64,000 nt of DNA, taken from the NCBI GenBank assembly GCA_016800925.1, contig JABCPU010000048.1:205528-269527 (forward strand). Direction: 5' to 3'. The translations under genes and the position numbers were made by a program. The DNA is from Suillus spraguei (lineage: Eukaryota; Basidiomycota; Agaricomycetes; Boletales; Suillaceae). The notes under the pieces were generated by a model. It was not told where the DNA came from and searched no databases. It saw only the letters and a program-made list of their open reading frames with translations. Position 1 is the stretch's first letter. Each line of letters begins with the position of its first letter. This document shows positions 11,276-23,585 of the stretch, in pieces.

Positions 11276-12609
11276 GATGGTTGCAGTAAGGAGGGAAATA
11301 AGGGAAGAAACGTTTGGGCGCTAGCCCCGCAGCTGAGTACGTGCGCAGTAAGTGGGAGTGTTCGGCAAGTGCCTTGACACCGCCAAAGTGGTAATTCGGG
11401 CGATAACCATCTTGAACTCGAACCACTACCATCTCTTACCGTCTCTGTGACTTCAATAAAGGCGCATCTACAGTTCACTTACTTTTCTTAGTTTTATATT
11501 TTTTTCTTCTTTGGAATGACTTTGAGTGGCTCATGTTAACCTGTATTGCTGATCTTCTGCAATTTTTCAGACACCTTGAACGAGTTCCCAAGGTTCAGAG
11601 TGTTTTCTGTATTAATTGTCTGATTTTTTCCCCCGGAAGTTCCCAGGTTTGCTGCTGCTGTTGCAACTCCAAGATGGACCTATTTTCATGATACGAGTCC
11701 TGCGGGACTGTCTCTTCTGTCGTGGGCTTTTTATGATATCCTGCATCATCGATCCTAAGGCTTCTCATGAGTGTGTAACCAGCTGTAACCCTTCTATATT
11801 GAATTCTAGTTGGGTCTCGCTAGGTTCCGTCGATATCTCTTTATAAATAATCATTTGGATGTGGTATTCACCCGTTACTATAACCCGGTTGAAGTGAGTA
11901 GATCCTTTGTTTCCTTCAATTAATCTTACATTTTTCTTCAGCAGATATTTGTTAGCTCTCCTTGCAAGGAATTTGGGATGATCAAGTCCGAAGTTTAATT
12001 GGCACTTGGTATTCGGGACATGGAAACTTGATCTACTCCTGATCCGTCCATCGATTCTGGGTATTTGTGTCCACATCGTTCTGTGCTAGACTCTTCTTTA
12101 TACGTGCGTCGTCACCTCTACGTGCGGGCTCTTACATCTTCATATGTAGTCCATATCTGACAATAAATCTTTCAAACCTGTTTTCCGTCGTCGACCTCTG
12201 GTATCCTACTAGAGACGAGTGTGCTAATTACCTCCCTCCCGCATACGTCAAGAGGCCGTTATGCACACGGTATCACCACATCTTGCTTCAGTCCTTTTGA
12301 TAGGACACGTTTGCTCTAGATGCATACACCTTCTACCGACACAGCATGTGTTCCGTGACCATGCAAGCCTTTACTCCCCATCAACGCGACGGCTTCAGTG
12401 TCCTTACATACCATGCACCTACTTATTGTGTAACCTTGGGCTCTTCATGTCTATTATCTAGTGAAATATAGTTTTCTTGTGCCACATTCATTGACTCTCC
12501 GACGTTACGGGTAAATGGCGTACATCCACTTTGCCTCCCACCAACTTGTAGGCAACCACTTACAAGTCTTTTGGGTTCTTCTCTTCCTCTCTCAAAAATT
12601 CAACTCAGT
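11276..12609. other. intergenic, no gene recognised
   Basis: This 1.3-kb stretch lies between the carrier-like gene and the Fun30 gene, with divergent orientation, so it holds both promoters. Several frames of 65-105 codons exist on both strands. None shows a domain motif or joins into a longer protein. Confidence 0.5.
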
Positions 12610-15600
12610 ATGTCGTCGTCGATGTCTGTCGACGACGTTGCAAGCAGTAGAGTTAGTTGAGAACTCAACTTTTTGTATAGTTTTCTCACAAAGCGCCCGT
12701 CGTCTCTACAGAAAACGACTGCAGTTGGCGGACTAAGATTCCAGAAGAAACCCAACAAAGATGGATCTGAAGCTACTAACTCTTCAGCAGCTACCAGTAA
12801 CGTCGCTTATCCTTCATTTATCCCTCCTCCTCAGTCCCGAGATGCTACGGCACCAGCGCGATACCACCCCCCAGCGACTCCATCGCGAGGCATAGTCCTC
12901 GTCCCCAATTCCAGCCCTCTTCTTCAAGACGCAGGCTATCATCAGCCTTATCAACCACATCATCTCCAGTATTCTCAAAGTAGCTCCTCAACGACTGGCT
13001 CTAATCACCACAATCTGTGGAGTCAGTCCGGTCCCTCAGCCGTGCCCGACATCTTGTCCTCATCAAGTGGGTTTGTCCACGGTGGTAGCTCTGCTCACGC
13101 GTCATTCACGCGTCAGTCGCGTCCATGGGCTGGAGATTTGAGACCGTCATCGGAAGTTGATGGTTATGGGGATGAAGGTCCACCGAGAAAGCGTATAAAT
13201 CGCGGAACACCCTCCGACGCTCTACCACCGGAATGGTAACCCCTGGCTCTCCAGATATCCAACATCCAGGGCAAAGGCGTAAACAGAATGTAAACGCGGA
13301 AAGACAGTCGCATTCGTCGGATGAATCGATGCTGGATGTCAGGTCGTCGCTGGAAGGACCCTCGAAACGGATCGTTCGTGGCCAACGCCCAGACCACACT
13401 GACTCATATGTGTTCACTGTATTCCAGCTTTCGCACCCTGGTCATGACCTACCTACCCTCAGGGCTGCTTGGAATGAAGCTAATGGAAACGACAACAAGG
13501 CATCTTTGCTACTCTCTGATTCATCATGGAAGCCCCAATCCACATCGACTCCATCTAATTCTGTCACTATCACTAAAGCACCGTCTATGCCAGTGCCAGA
13601 ACTACTTACCATCGAGACTACTGGGAGAGTGGAAGAGGTCGATGAAGCTACCAAAATACGGCGCGCTGCTCTCCGGGAGAAAGCCAAGAAATCATCTATC
13701 TACGCTAACAGAGCTACATTAGATACCACAAGGTCCCCTGTGGTTCCCAATATCCCTATACCCAGGGCTATCTCGCCTGCATCCCCATCCACGCCTGCCA
13801 TCATCGCCCCACGTCGCAAGCGACCAAAGAAGTTGATCCTCTCCGACGACGAGGCTGAGGCCAGTGAAAGTGAGGATGAGCTTCCACGAACTCGGCAGAA
13901 TGGAGAGATTTCTCGGGAGAGGGCAGCGTTTGAGTATTTCAACCATGCCAATGCAGATGCCATTCAGGAATTAACTGGTATATCTTTCCTACTGCTATAT
14001 CTATCAAATGCAGCTGCTAAGATCAAAAAAGGTTGCACTCCAGAACAAGCGCAGAAGATCATCGAGCTTCGACCTTACTCTTCAATAGCAGACCTCAATA
14101 CCAAACTTAACCAAGGCAAGAAAAAGGCAGGACCATCCGGAATCAGCCCCCGTATGTTTGAAGACTGCCAGGAGATCCTTCAAGGTTATGACACTGTCGA
14201 TGGCATCCTTGAAGAGTGCGAGAAAATTGGTTCAACTTTGCGCGCTGCTATTGCGACTTGGACTACGGAAGATTCACCAAGCAAAGGCAAAAGGAAGGAA
14301 GCTTCACTGGCCCCGGATCAAATTGAGGAAGACTCGTTGAGTCTACGTGCATTGAAAATTTCAAACGATGCTGCATCCAAGGGCTTCATCTCATCTCAAC
14401 CCTCAGTGATTGCGGAAGGCATAACGCTCAAGGACTATCAGCTTCTTGGCATCAATTGGCTGTTTTTGCTCTATCGGAAAAGACACAGTTGTATCCTAGC
14501 CGACGAAATGGGTTTGTGTTCCCTCACTTTGAACAGCAAGGACTCACGAGAGAGCCCAGGTCTCGGAAAGACCATACAAGTCATCAGTTTCTTCGCTCTG
14601 CTCAAAGAACGTGGGAACTTTGGCCCGCATCTCGTCATTGTGCCGTATGCTTGATCATTTCTGGATAGTGTATGAGCTTTGAAACCATTCTCTTGTAGAT
14701 CCTCAACGCTGGAAAACTGGTGTCGAGAGTTTGCTCGGTTCGCACCCTCAATATCAGTGCAGACCTTCTATGCTGGCAAAGAGGAGCGAGCAAACTTGCG
14801 ACAGATGCTGATAGATACGCAGCGGGGATCAAGCAAAAATGGGACGGGTGGGAGGTGCTAATCACCACCTACAACCTTGCTCAAGGTGACGACAAAGACC
14901 GCAAGTTTTTCAGAAAAATGGAGTGGGACGTAAGTCAAAATATTCGCTCTATATCATTTGAGTTTTTCATGTGGCCTAGACAATCGTTTTCGACGAGGGA
15001 CACGTCTTGAAGAACTTCCAGTCTCAGCGTTACCAGGCATTACTCAAATTCGAAGCAAAATGGCGACTCCTTTTAACGGGCACTCCTTTGCAGAATAACC
15101 TTCAAGAGCTAGTGGTGAGCCTAATCTTTCGACCTCCTCAGTTTGACTTCACATCAAAAAATGCCGTCCAGTCATTGATGAACTTCATCCTTCCGGGTAT
15201 GCTCTCGGACAAGCTAGAGACCTTGCGAGCGATCTTCAAAACGAAGGGCGATGCCAAGGTGACATTGCTGTCTCAGGAGCGTATTTCAAGAGCTAAGAAG
15301 ATGATGACGCCATTTGTCCTTCGACGGCGCAAGGATCAGGCATGTCCATGACGTTATTGTCGTGTTTGGCGTGTAACCTTCTTTTATTACAGGTTCTAAA
15401 GGACCTTCCGCTAAAAACCGAGCGCATAGAATGGTGTGATATGACCGACATACAACGATCGATATACCACGACACTCTGCAACGGTCGCGAAAGACGATA
15501 TTGGATGCAGAAGGTGCTACTCCGGACGCATCAGGTACAACGACGCCAGTGACGAATGGCAAAGCTGTCAAAAAGAAGACGAAATCCAATCCTCGTGCCA

Positions 15601-16630
15601 AGGACAAATACCTGGAAAACAGCTCTAACGTGCTCATGGATTTACGCAAAGCAGCCTCACATCCTATGTTGTTCCGCAAGTTGTTCGATGATCAGGCGTT
15701 GACTTCAATAGCCAAACAACTCCTTAAGGAGCCGGAATTCAAGAAGCGAGGCGCCGTCTTTGAGTATATCAAGGAGGATATGGAAGTTATGACCGACGCA
15801 GAGCTTCAGTTTTTCTGCCAGGGCTATAAGGTTAGAGCTAACCTACTTTGTTGATGTGGATGCGCTGTACTCACGTTCCGCAGTCGACGCGAAAGTTTCT
15901 CCAGGATCAAAACTGCTATCTTAACGCTGGAAAGATATCTGTTCTATTGCGGTTGCTCGATGACTATAGGAGGGCGGACCGAAAGATTCTAATATTCTCT
16001 CAGGTTCGTCCCTATAACTCCAATAAGATGTTTTTAACCTCACAATCCTCCTATAGTTTACACAGATACTAGACATTCTTCAAGCGATTTTGAAGCTCAA
16101 GGACATTAAATATCTAATTCTGACCGGCTCCACTGCCGTAGATGTGCGGCAAACGCTTGTGGATGAGTTCACCGAAGATGCGTCGATACCTGTATTCCTC
16201 CTGTCAACGAAGGCGGGTGGTATGGGTATCAACTTGACAGCTGCAAGCGTCGTTGTCATGTAAGTAATCTACATCGTCATTGTACACGGGACATTTTCTC
16301 ATCCTCCGAAGGTTCGACCAGGACTTTAATCCTCACAATGATCGGCAGGCACAAGACCGTGCTTATCGCATTGGCCAGAAGCGAGATGTAGATGTCGTGA
16401 AGCTCATCAGTCGCGGGACAATTGAAGAAGATATGCTCAGACTTGGGGAGACTAAACTGGCCCTCGACGAAGCAGTGGCAGGTGAAAGTGAGGAAGTCGA
16501 TGGCGACAAGGGGGCCAGCAGACAGGAAAAGGAGGTTAAGAAGTCACTCATGGGCCAGTTGAGGAGGCAATTGGAAAGGCAAGATGGGGCTTCCACCGGA
16601 CCTGGACAAATACCCATGCCGTCCTCTTGA
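12610..16630 (+). CDS. Fun30/SMARCAD1-type SNF2 chromatin remodeller (frameshifted)
   Basis: An ATP-dependent nucleosome remodeller of the Fun30 class, linked in other fungi to silencing and DNA end resection. The disordered N-terminus contains a possible CUE-like segment ([20 protein letters not shown]). The helicase follows: [12 protein letters not shown] (Q-like), DEMGLGKTIQ (Walker A, split by an intron), DEGHVLKN (motif II, DEGH box), [10 protein letters not shown] (III), then [22 protein letters not shown] and DRAYRIGQ of the second RecA lobe. The start is unsure: the ATG at 12610 needs an intron before the exon that opens near 12680, and the donor is unclear. Near 14824 the frame breaks by one base inside the ATPase lobe with no possible intron; see findings. 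About ten introns. Confidence 0.88.
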
Positions 16631-16739
16631 TGATTATCAATCATGATCTGTTGCTTTTGCATTCGCTAGTGTTGTTTGCTTATTGTTTACCATCTTGATT
16701 ATAGTATGGTATGTAGATATTGATAGAGTTTTCGAGTAA

Positions 16740-17472
16740 TTAATTGAAAACTGGCAGTCCACGAACGAGACGGTCGACACTAGCGCGGAAATAATCGTTG
16801 TCGATGCCCTGAGAACGAGAATCCATGGGGACGAGAGCGTTGCGGACAACATATTCAACGAAAGGGCCATTATAAATTTGACGGAGTACGAAGCGAAGAC
16901 CGTCAGTAACCGCATCACTCAACATGACGAACTTGTAGCCAGATACGGTCTCATACAAGTGGAGCCTGTATGATGATGTGCGGTAGCTGGTAAACTGTTC
17001 ATCTCTTTATATGATCAGCTGAGGATTAGGTGGGATAAGCAGGTAATACACACCTTCCCGAGATCTTTTTGACCATGTTCCTAAGTGATAGGACGACACC
17101 ATATACTAGCTTCGCCTCTTCATCAAAAGGGAGGGTATTCGATCTTGCATGCTCAGCTGGATTTGGTAGAGGTGTTACAGGATCCTCGCCCACAGCGATA
17201 ACCAATCCTGATGTTGAAGACAAGGTATTTCGGGGACTGCTAAATGCGGATGGGGTAGGAGCGGTACTGTCTGTTGCAAGCGGAGAGATAGCTTGGGAGA
17301 CGGCGTTTAAGATGCCTCCTCCTTCTCCAGCTCGCTTTGGCTGCTTTGTTCGGTGCCAATCCTGATAGTAAACACACGCACAATGTCTGGCTCAACGGTT
17401 GGACATCATGTTCTATTGACCAGCCAGCCAATCTGCTCACCTATCGTAGATATATAAGCTATAAATCGTCAT
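16740..17472 (-). CDS. BET5: TRAPP subunit Bet5 (TRAPPC1), longin-type
   Basis: Core subunit of the TRAPP complexes, the guanine-nucleotide exchange factors for Rab1/Ypt1 on ER-to-Golgi vesicles. The spliced start MTIYSLYIYDRHCACVYYQD is the classical Bet5 beginning. It needs an intron after YDR, with donor GTGAGC and acceptor CCAG. Downstream come EAKLVYGVVLSLRNMVKKIS and, after another intron, SYRLHLYETVSGYKFVMLSD, IYNGPFVEYVVRNALV and the end VDRLVRGL. A Pro/Ser-rich insertion of about 70 residues sits between the DWHRTKQ strand and the FDEEAKLV helix. The gene ends 109 bases from the Fun30 stop, tail to tail. Confidence 0.93.
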
Positions 17473-17620
17473 TGTGCAAGCTACCAGTGTCGCTTGAGCT
17501 TCGAAGCTCTCCCGACAATATGTAAAGCATCATATTTCCCACGATCTATCTTATCAAGAATGACCTGCATTCCATTGTCCAAGTCTCATGACGCCTAGCT
17601 ACGGTATCTAGTACGGCTAT

Positions 17621-18707
17621 CTATACTGCAATCTCCTTGGCATCACTGTAAAGCGGGATTTCACCAAATTTACCATCCACCTGGAGAGCAGATAGCCGTT
17701 TGGTAGCCTCGTAGGACGGCGCAGCATCAGTGGGAGGCGCGATATACTAGTACAACGTCAGACATGTATCACAAAAAATCAACTGCATCATTACCGGAGG
17801 TAAACTCTCGAGTTCAAAGCTGCTAGATGGCGCAGGGAAGGAGACAGCCAGGATCTAAAAGGAGTCAAGTATGAAATTGACGTTGAGCAACTTGAATTAG
17901 CTTGTAGTTGGGAGGTAAGACTTACAATCCCATCCATAAACATGCCGGGCATGGTGACTTTCCAGATAGGAATAGCCGCATAGGATGAAGCAGATCGGAC
18001 ATCATCCTTGGCCCAGCAATCAATCATCTTGTTTACTCGCACACGACCCTTTCCAGAATTCGTTTCAGTATACGTATACCAAAGCGATAAAGAAACCAGA
18101 TCAAAATCACCACATATTTCCAGATGGTAATTGGCAAAAACATGACGATCCAAACACCAACTGTGACACTGAGGGCTATGAGCCTAGCCTGCCAGACGAT
18201 TTGATTCTGACGATCCTCGTTGATTTGTTCCAAGTCATCATCAAAATGATGAATGTAATCGTAGTAAGCCACAATCGGAGCGATAAATGTCAAACTATAG
18301 TAGGATATCAAGAGATCAGAGAAAATTAGGGACAAAAAAGAGACTAGTTTACATTATAGCTGCAAACATCCAGGATCTTTCCAGTACTGGTTTGGAATAC
18401 TGGGAAGCCATGCGCGTAATAGCACGTACACGAGTCTCCCACGTATGGGGAGAAACCTAGGTGCAAGTAATGAGCATCTATGAAGTTTCTACATATGAGT
18501 GGACCCACATAGTTTTGCAATCCGATAGGGAATAGGGGGGAGGCTGGGTATGCGATAGTTCCTATATAAGATGCCTTAGCTTTGACTCGGAGCAGATGAT
18601 GAACTACATACCATTACCACCACCTCATTTTTCCTGGTCCTGGGGCTGGACCAGAGGGGCAATGCAGGTCGTATCATGCCATCATACTTGGGAGGACTCA
18701 ACGACAT
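17621..18707 (-). CDS. small membrane protein with PPxY motif, function unknown
   Basis: I do not recognise the family. The best exon chain starts at the ATG at 18707 (MSLSPPKYDG) and passes through a 57-base exon at 18505-18561 that encodes the proline motif QPPPYSL. It continues with SPHTWETRVRAITRMASQYS, KPVLERSWMFAAI and LTFIAPIVAYYDYIHHFDDD. A transmembrane helix (ALSVTVGVWIVMFLPITIW) follows, then a second half with IPIWKVTMPGMFMDGI and a C-terminal YIAPPTDAAPSYEA tail. Reading phases agree across the joints I checked. PPPY and the PSY-containing tail could bind WW domains such as those of Rsp5-type ubiquitin ligases. That role is inference. Confidence 0.62.
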
Positions 18708-19220
18708 TTCAACGGAAGTCAGAACGAATAAGCAAGAGTGACGTTCAGGTAGCTGCAATAGACGATCCCACAACAACTTGAATGAAGACTAGCTCGCGAT
18801 CAATGAGACAGAGGAATAATAGCAAGACTGAGCCTGTCAATCCTGTTACAAGGCCTGCTTGTGAGTGAGAAAGGAATATAAAGGAGACAGATCCAGCTGT
18901 TGGGGTCAGAGTGAGTTTTGAAGAGCTGCACTGCGGCTGAGCGATGTAAATATAAGGCGATGTATGTCGTGATGGGAGCAGTGCCGCAACGGAGTGGGGC
19001 CTTGTTACAAGTCAGTAGGACTAAGATTATCATGCATAGCAACGTGAAACAATCCGTATTCCACAAAAGGCAATTGTTGATTGTCACATCGGATCTAGTC
19101 ACGGAGAGTAAAACGTTCTATACTTATCCGACAGTACTGCTGTAGCAGCTCTTCAAGTTTTTGAGCTCATGGGGTAGTAAGCTCGTATTGACAATACTAT
19201 CAAAATGATAGTTAGTGATC
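18708..19220. other. intergenic with an open hydrophobic frame
   Basis: This is the space between the membrane protein start and the Rmt2 stop. On the minus strand at about 18787-18903 an open frame reads like a membrane helix (GLTGSVLLLFLCLIDREL). It could be an unrecognised upstream exon of the PPxY membrane gene, but I could not join it in phase. Confidence 0.3.
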
Positions 19221-20707
19221 TCACATTTGCTTGGGCTTCGCTATAGGTAAACGGTAAATTGGCAAAGAGAAATACTTTCGCGTTTCACCCCATCTTTCTT
19301 CATCTTTTTGGGCGCTCACATCCACATCACTCCAGACAACATCTGCTCCAGCATCAGCAAGGTGCAGTTCCGACAACCGAGTATACACATCATAAAATAG
19401 CGCATCTGTAGATATGTTGAGGTCGTAGAAATGCAGAATTTGAGCACAAACGCACTGGTTGCGCCCAGGCCGTTGAAGAAGCTGAACCTCGATTCGGGAC
19501 TCGCTAGCAGTTGTTGTAAGTGTTTGAAAAAATTATGGAGTTCTTAACGAGAAATCATCAACATCGATGTCCATTTTCTAACGATTGAGGCAGTAACTCA
19601 CCGCTATAGTTTTCTGAGAAGGTGTCCGTATAGATGATGTCAAATTTTCCAAATCCTTGGAGGGCCTCACTCGCAATGCAGTCTTGCCACTTGCCCTCCA
19701 AAATGCTCACTCCCTTTTTGTCGTACCACCCTTGTTCTTTCATATGTGCGAGAACGTCACGATGAGGCTCTATAATCACATGTAATGCAGGGGGTGTGCT
19801 GAGGTTTTGGAAGAAATTGTCGATCTATGTCATCGTCAGAAGAATGTGCTGTTTGACTCAGCACGGTCGGTCCTCACTATACCAAGACCAAACCCGACAT
19901 TGAGGACTTTCAACCCTATATCTTTCTTTCCGTGATCGATGCATAATTTCTGCACAGTTTTCTGCACTGATTTCGGAACCACCTCATTCGACATCACGGT
20001 CATACATCACTCAAGGGGCTGCACTCACTGATCTCCCGTTCCCATCCCATCATAACGCCCACTTCTTGGCCATCGTCGAGGTCCAGCAAGCAAATATCCT
20101 GGCCATGGGCATCTTGAGTGTAGCGTAACTTAGATGACAAAAAGGCGTCTGTGGATGCAACAGCAGAGTTGTCCACGTCCCGAAGCACAAATGACGACGG
20201 GGTGGGGTTCAAGAGTGTCTGAGATGAAAGCAAGTTCAAAAGCAACTCTGGGGACATCTATGAGCACTCATCCAGAGTGAAGCCCAAAATACTTAGTACC
20301 TGAACGAATGCCTGCGTCGCGGATTAGGTTGTAACACGCTACATTGTTGAGCGACAATGCAATATCACCAGCAGTATTCTGCAAGTTGTCGACTACACCC
20401 TCGATTTAGTAGGAAGCATCACTTGAGTGGCATCTTTCGCACCTGCGTTCCAGACGGCGCCCTCCTCGATGAGTAACTTTACGAGCTGCTCGTTTTCGAC
20501 GTAGGCAGCAGCATGCAGAGCTGAAGTACCTTCATCGTCTTGATACCACACTGGCGCTCCTGCGTCTATCAAATCTTGCATGTTTGAGATCGGTTCTTTC
20601 TCCAAGATAGCCTGGATAAGTGTCGTCCCCAACTCAGTCAGCGCGATGATCTCGGGGTCGTCGACATCGTCAATAATCTCAAAGTCGTCCTCGAATGTCT
20701 CACTCAT
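19221..20707 (-). CDS. RMT2: Protein arginine N-methyltransferase 2 (Rmt2-like)
   Basis: Fungal type IV arginine methyltransferase; in yeast it modifies the delta nitrogen of an arginine in ribosomal protein Rpl12. An N-terminal ankyrin-like part (ALHAAAYVENEQLVKLLIEE) is followed by EVGVMMGWEREIM, then the SAM-binding loop VLNVGFGLGIIDNFF. Next come HVIIEPHRDVLAHMKEQGWY and FDIIYTDTFSENYS. The C-terminus is RKYFSLPIYRLPIAKPKQM, close to the conserved family ending. The start MSETFEDDFEIID at 20707 is the first in-frame ATG. Introns are 45-60 bases; one acceptor after IRS falls at CCCCAG rather than the earlier ATAG. Confidence 0.92.
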
Positions 20708-20934
20708 TGAGATGAAGTACGCTTCCAGACTCTCCGTGGTAAGACTCAGAGAGGTCAAACCGCTTGCAAGATGATGTGGTAGCAAAGTAGTATTGCTCCA
20801 TAGGTCGATCAGATATAATTTAGAGATTCGCCGGAGATAAGATGAATCAGACAATCAAAAATAAATACATACAATGCTTAGTAAACTCGGTTGAGTTCGA
20901 CCCAGTGTAGGGCTACTTGATACAGTACCGTATC
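20708..20934. promoter_or_regulatory. divergent promoter RMT2 / F-box gene
   Basis: Only 227 bases separate the two start codons. The shared upstream region must serve both genes. No particular element is recognised. Confidence 0.5.
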
Positions 20935-22621
20935 ATGCATATCTGTCTCTTGCCCCCAGAAATTTTGCTTCACATTTTCGCTATCTATAATAAAGGCTAT
21001 GGGCTACTGGGCTCTCACGTTACACTTGCATTTCTGGCAAGGACCTGTAAGACCTTCAAGGAGCCTGCACTCGACATTCTTTGGCAAGACATAGATGGAT
21101 TGGAGCCACTCATTTCATGTATCGTTGCATGCCTCCCAGAAGGCATCAGTCAAAAAAATGCACGAGGAATGTTGGTGAGCGAAAATTCAAAGACCTACAC
21201 GTCGATCGCTCAAAGTTATCAAATAGATGCTCCAAAGACCTCTCTTAAATAGAGAGTGGAGGCTTATCAATCGATATGCACAACGTATCCACTCCTTGAG
21301 GGTCTCCACCAGTGATCTAGACATAATAGACGATCGGGTCGTGCAGGCGCTAATTTCTGCGCCATCACCGCTGTTGCCGAACCTCCGTAGTTTGTCTTGG
21401 TGTGATGGCCGAGAATGCTTCGTTCCATTGTTACGCACACTCCTTAGGCCAACTCTTACATGGCTGGAGCTTGATAGTGGTTCTTCAAGCTGCCACTCTT
21501 TTGCAAAGGCTGCCCTGTTTGCTTCCCTCGGAGCTCGATGTCCATGCGTTCGGGAACTCGTGTGCTTTTATGGCGGTGTGGATACTGATGAAATTACAGA
21601 TGCAATGTGTGAAGCCTTATGTGGCTTGAAGGAGCTCGTCCGTCTTGAAACAGATGTTTTTAACACACGAGCACTTCCTTATTTGGCCTCTCTACCGTCG
21701 TTGGGATATCTACATTTCGTCCTATCGGTACACAACGCTGGCGAGCCACAACCTAACTGTGTCTCAACATTCTCCTCTCATTTCGACCAAGTACGCTTCA
21801 CTATACCGTCACCTTTCGTTCTTAGCCAATGTCTCAACAACATCCGTTTTCTCTCCTGTCGATCGGTGACGGTGTGCGTGGATTACGATGACACTCCGTA
21901 CGATCCACTGGATGCTATAGACCTCCTAAGCTCCTTCTCGAAGTGCTTCTCTCCTGCTCTTGAGAACATCCATTTCGACTTCAATTTCCCGTTCGACAGC
22001 ATTGTTGAAGAAGACATACTTGCTGATCCCATCTTCGCACTTCACTTTGATGCGATCGTTCCATTATTGTCATTTAGTCACTTGACAGACTTAGACCTCG
22101 ACTGGATTTGTGTTTCGATCATTGATGATGCGTCACTCAAGACAATGGCGCAATCATGGCCACACCTCGAGAATTTTCGGTTTGGAAGTTCGGCTCGTTG
22201 GCTCGTTCCGCCATCTCTCACCTTTGTAGGACTTGTCTACCTCATACATCATTGCCGGCGCTTGCGCAAAATTGCAATGCCCTTTTGCGCATGTCCAGTG
22301 GACACCAACAACGAGCCTTTTTCTGAAACCATTCCCAATGAGAAGGTCACAACACTTTTTGTGGGGGTTTCTCCAATCGTTGATCCCATCTTGGTGGCTT
22401 GTCAACTGCATACATTGCTGCCCAAGTTGACCTCTGTGGGGCTCTCGGACTTTGATGCTAAGTTCTTCGTGCCGCCGCCGTTTGAACATTTTGAGGATGA
22501 ATGGAGGAGGGTGAATGATTTCCTCAGGGTACTTTTCACAAACGCAAAGATGAAAAGGAAGAAGGGCCAGGCGCCGCTAGTCCATGTTGCAGACCCGACG
22601 GACCCTGGACACGGTGCGTGA
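20935..22621 (+). CDS. F-box protein with leucine-rich C-terminal part
   Basis: Typical of the large, fast-evolving basidiomycete F-box families that act as substrate receptors in SCF ubiquitin ligases. The N-terminus ICLLPPEILLHIFAIY and LARTCKTFKEPALDILWQDI is the F-box, running directly into the usual W-x-D segment. One intron (about 21175-21226) then joins GML to MLQRPLLNREW. The second exon of about 465 codons has irregular leucine-rich repeats (LPNLRSLSWCDG, LTWLELDSGS, LTDLDLDWICVSIIDDASL). Substrate is unknown. Decayed pieces of the 3' half of this gene occur again at 23040 and 26102, so the gene has been locally duplicated. Confidence 0.85.
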
Positions 22622-23039
22622 TGACTTGGATATCTACAGGTATGTACTGTGAAATTATACATCTGTAACGGTCTACCCAATGTCTACAATTTAGTTCTCG
22701 CCAATTGGAAACTTTGTTTTCTGTGTGTGTGCAGGTATAGATAGAAATACAACTGTAACTGTATTGTCAAGGTGAGATCTTGATTCTCTGAGATGACGGT
22801 CGAGACTGAATCTCTTCGTAACTGGAACAGATCTGATACGAAGAGGTCATAGAAGAGCTCCCAAGTAAATGAAGCAAAGAGGCGGCGATTGTTGCAGGGT
22901 TGTACTGATGCACATTTTTTCTCCAGTGTCACGGTCTAGCATCTGAGAAGGGCTGATTATCTTACTCGTACTCATTATATGGTCTTTTAAGTTTGCGGAG
23001 TTCTACCTGTCATACCTATGACGTGGTTGCCTCACCGCG
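22622..23039. other. 3' flank of the F-box gene, no gene
   Basis: I see no convincing coding exon here. An 82-codon minus-strand frame (22684-22932) shows no motif. Confidence 0.4.
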
Positions 23040-23215
23040 CTGTCGTTTAATCACTTAATAGACTTAGACCTCAATGGGATATGTGCTTCGGCTGTCGACG
23101 ACGCTTCACTTAAAATTCTGGCCTTAGCTCGAGGATCCCCAACGTTCTTGTTTCCATGCTTCGTGCACCAGTTTAGCCCGCCTCCCTGTACATGGATTCC
23201 CACTAAAACGACGCT
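23040..23215 (+). pseudogene. F-box gene relic A
   Basis: Bases 23040-23132 translate to LSFNHLIDLDLNGICASAVD followed by DASLKILA. This is nearly the same as LSFSHLTDLDLDWICVSIID plus DASLKTMA in the intact F-box gene at 22070-22150. The frame breaks soon after, and no F-box or other part is present. A weaker echo continues to about 23215. It is a decayed partial duplicate. Confidence 0.8.
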
Positions 23216-23585
23216 GTAGGCTATTCACACGACCCGCCCATTCGCGCAGCACCCCCACTTCAACTTGAAGTACGAGGGCATGGATCCCGCTCTTTCGTAG
23301 TCGAACATGATGAAATCATACAACTGCCTGACAACTTGTCCACAGCGCATTTAGATCTTAGGTGAACATCGCGTCCTTTCTCAATTATTGTTCGCCAAGT
23401 AATCTCATAGAGGATAGAACAATCTGCCAGCTCGCAAGTGCTTTCAGGCTAATGCCGCAAGACCTCTCTGTATATTCTCCAAATAAAGCAAAACCAATTC
23501 ACCGCCTGACCACCCAAGGTTTGCCTCCGCCGCCACCAGAGTCCTCATCCACCACTAATAGTCGATCATACACTCACTACTTACA

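Noticed and set aside
11616..12500. Several 65-105-codon frames between the carrier-like gene and Fun30
   Set aside because: None has domain signatures and none joins in phase; base composition looks intergenic.
18590..18790. Plus-strand frame over the first exon of the PPxY membrane gene
   Set aside because: It has no motif, and the minus-strand exon chain keeps phase over several introns.
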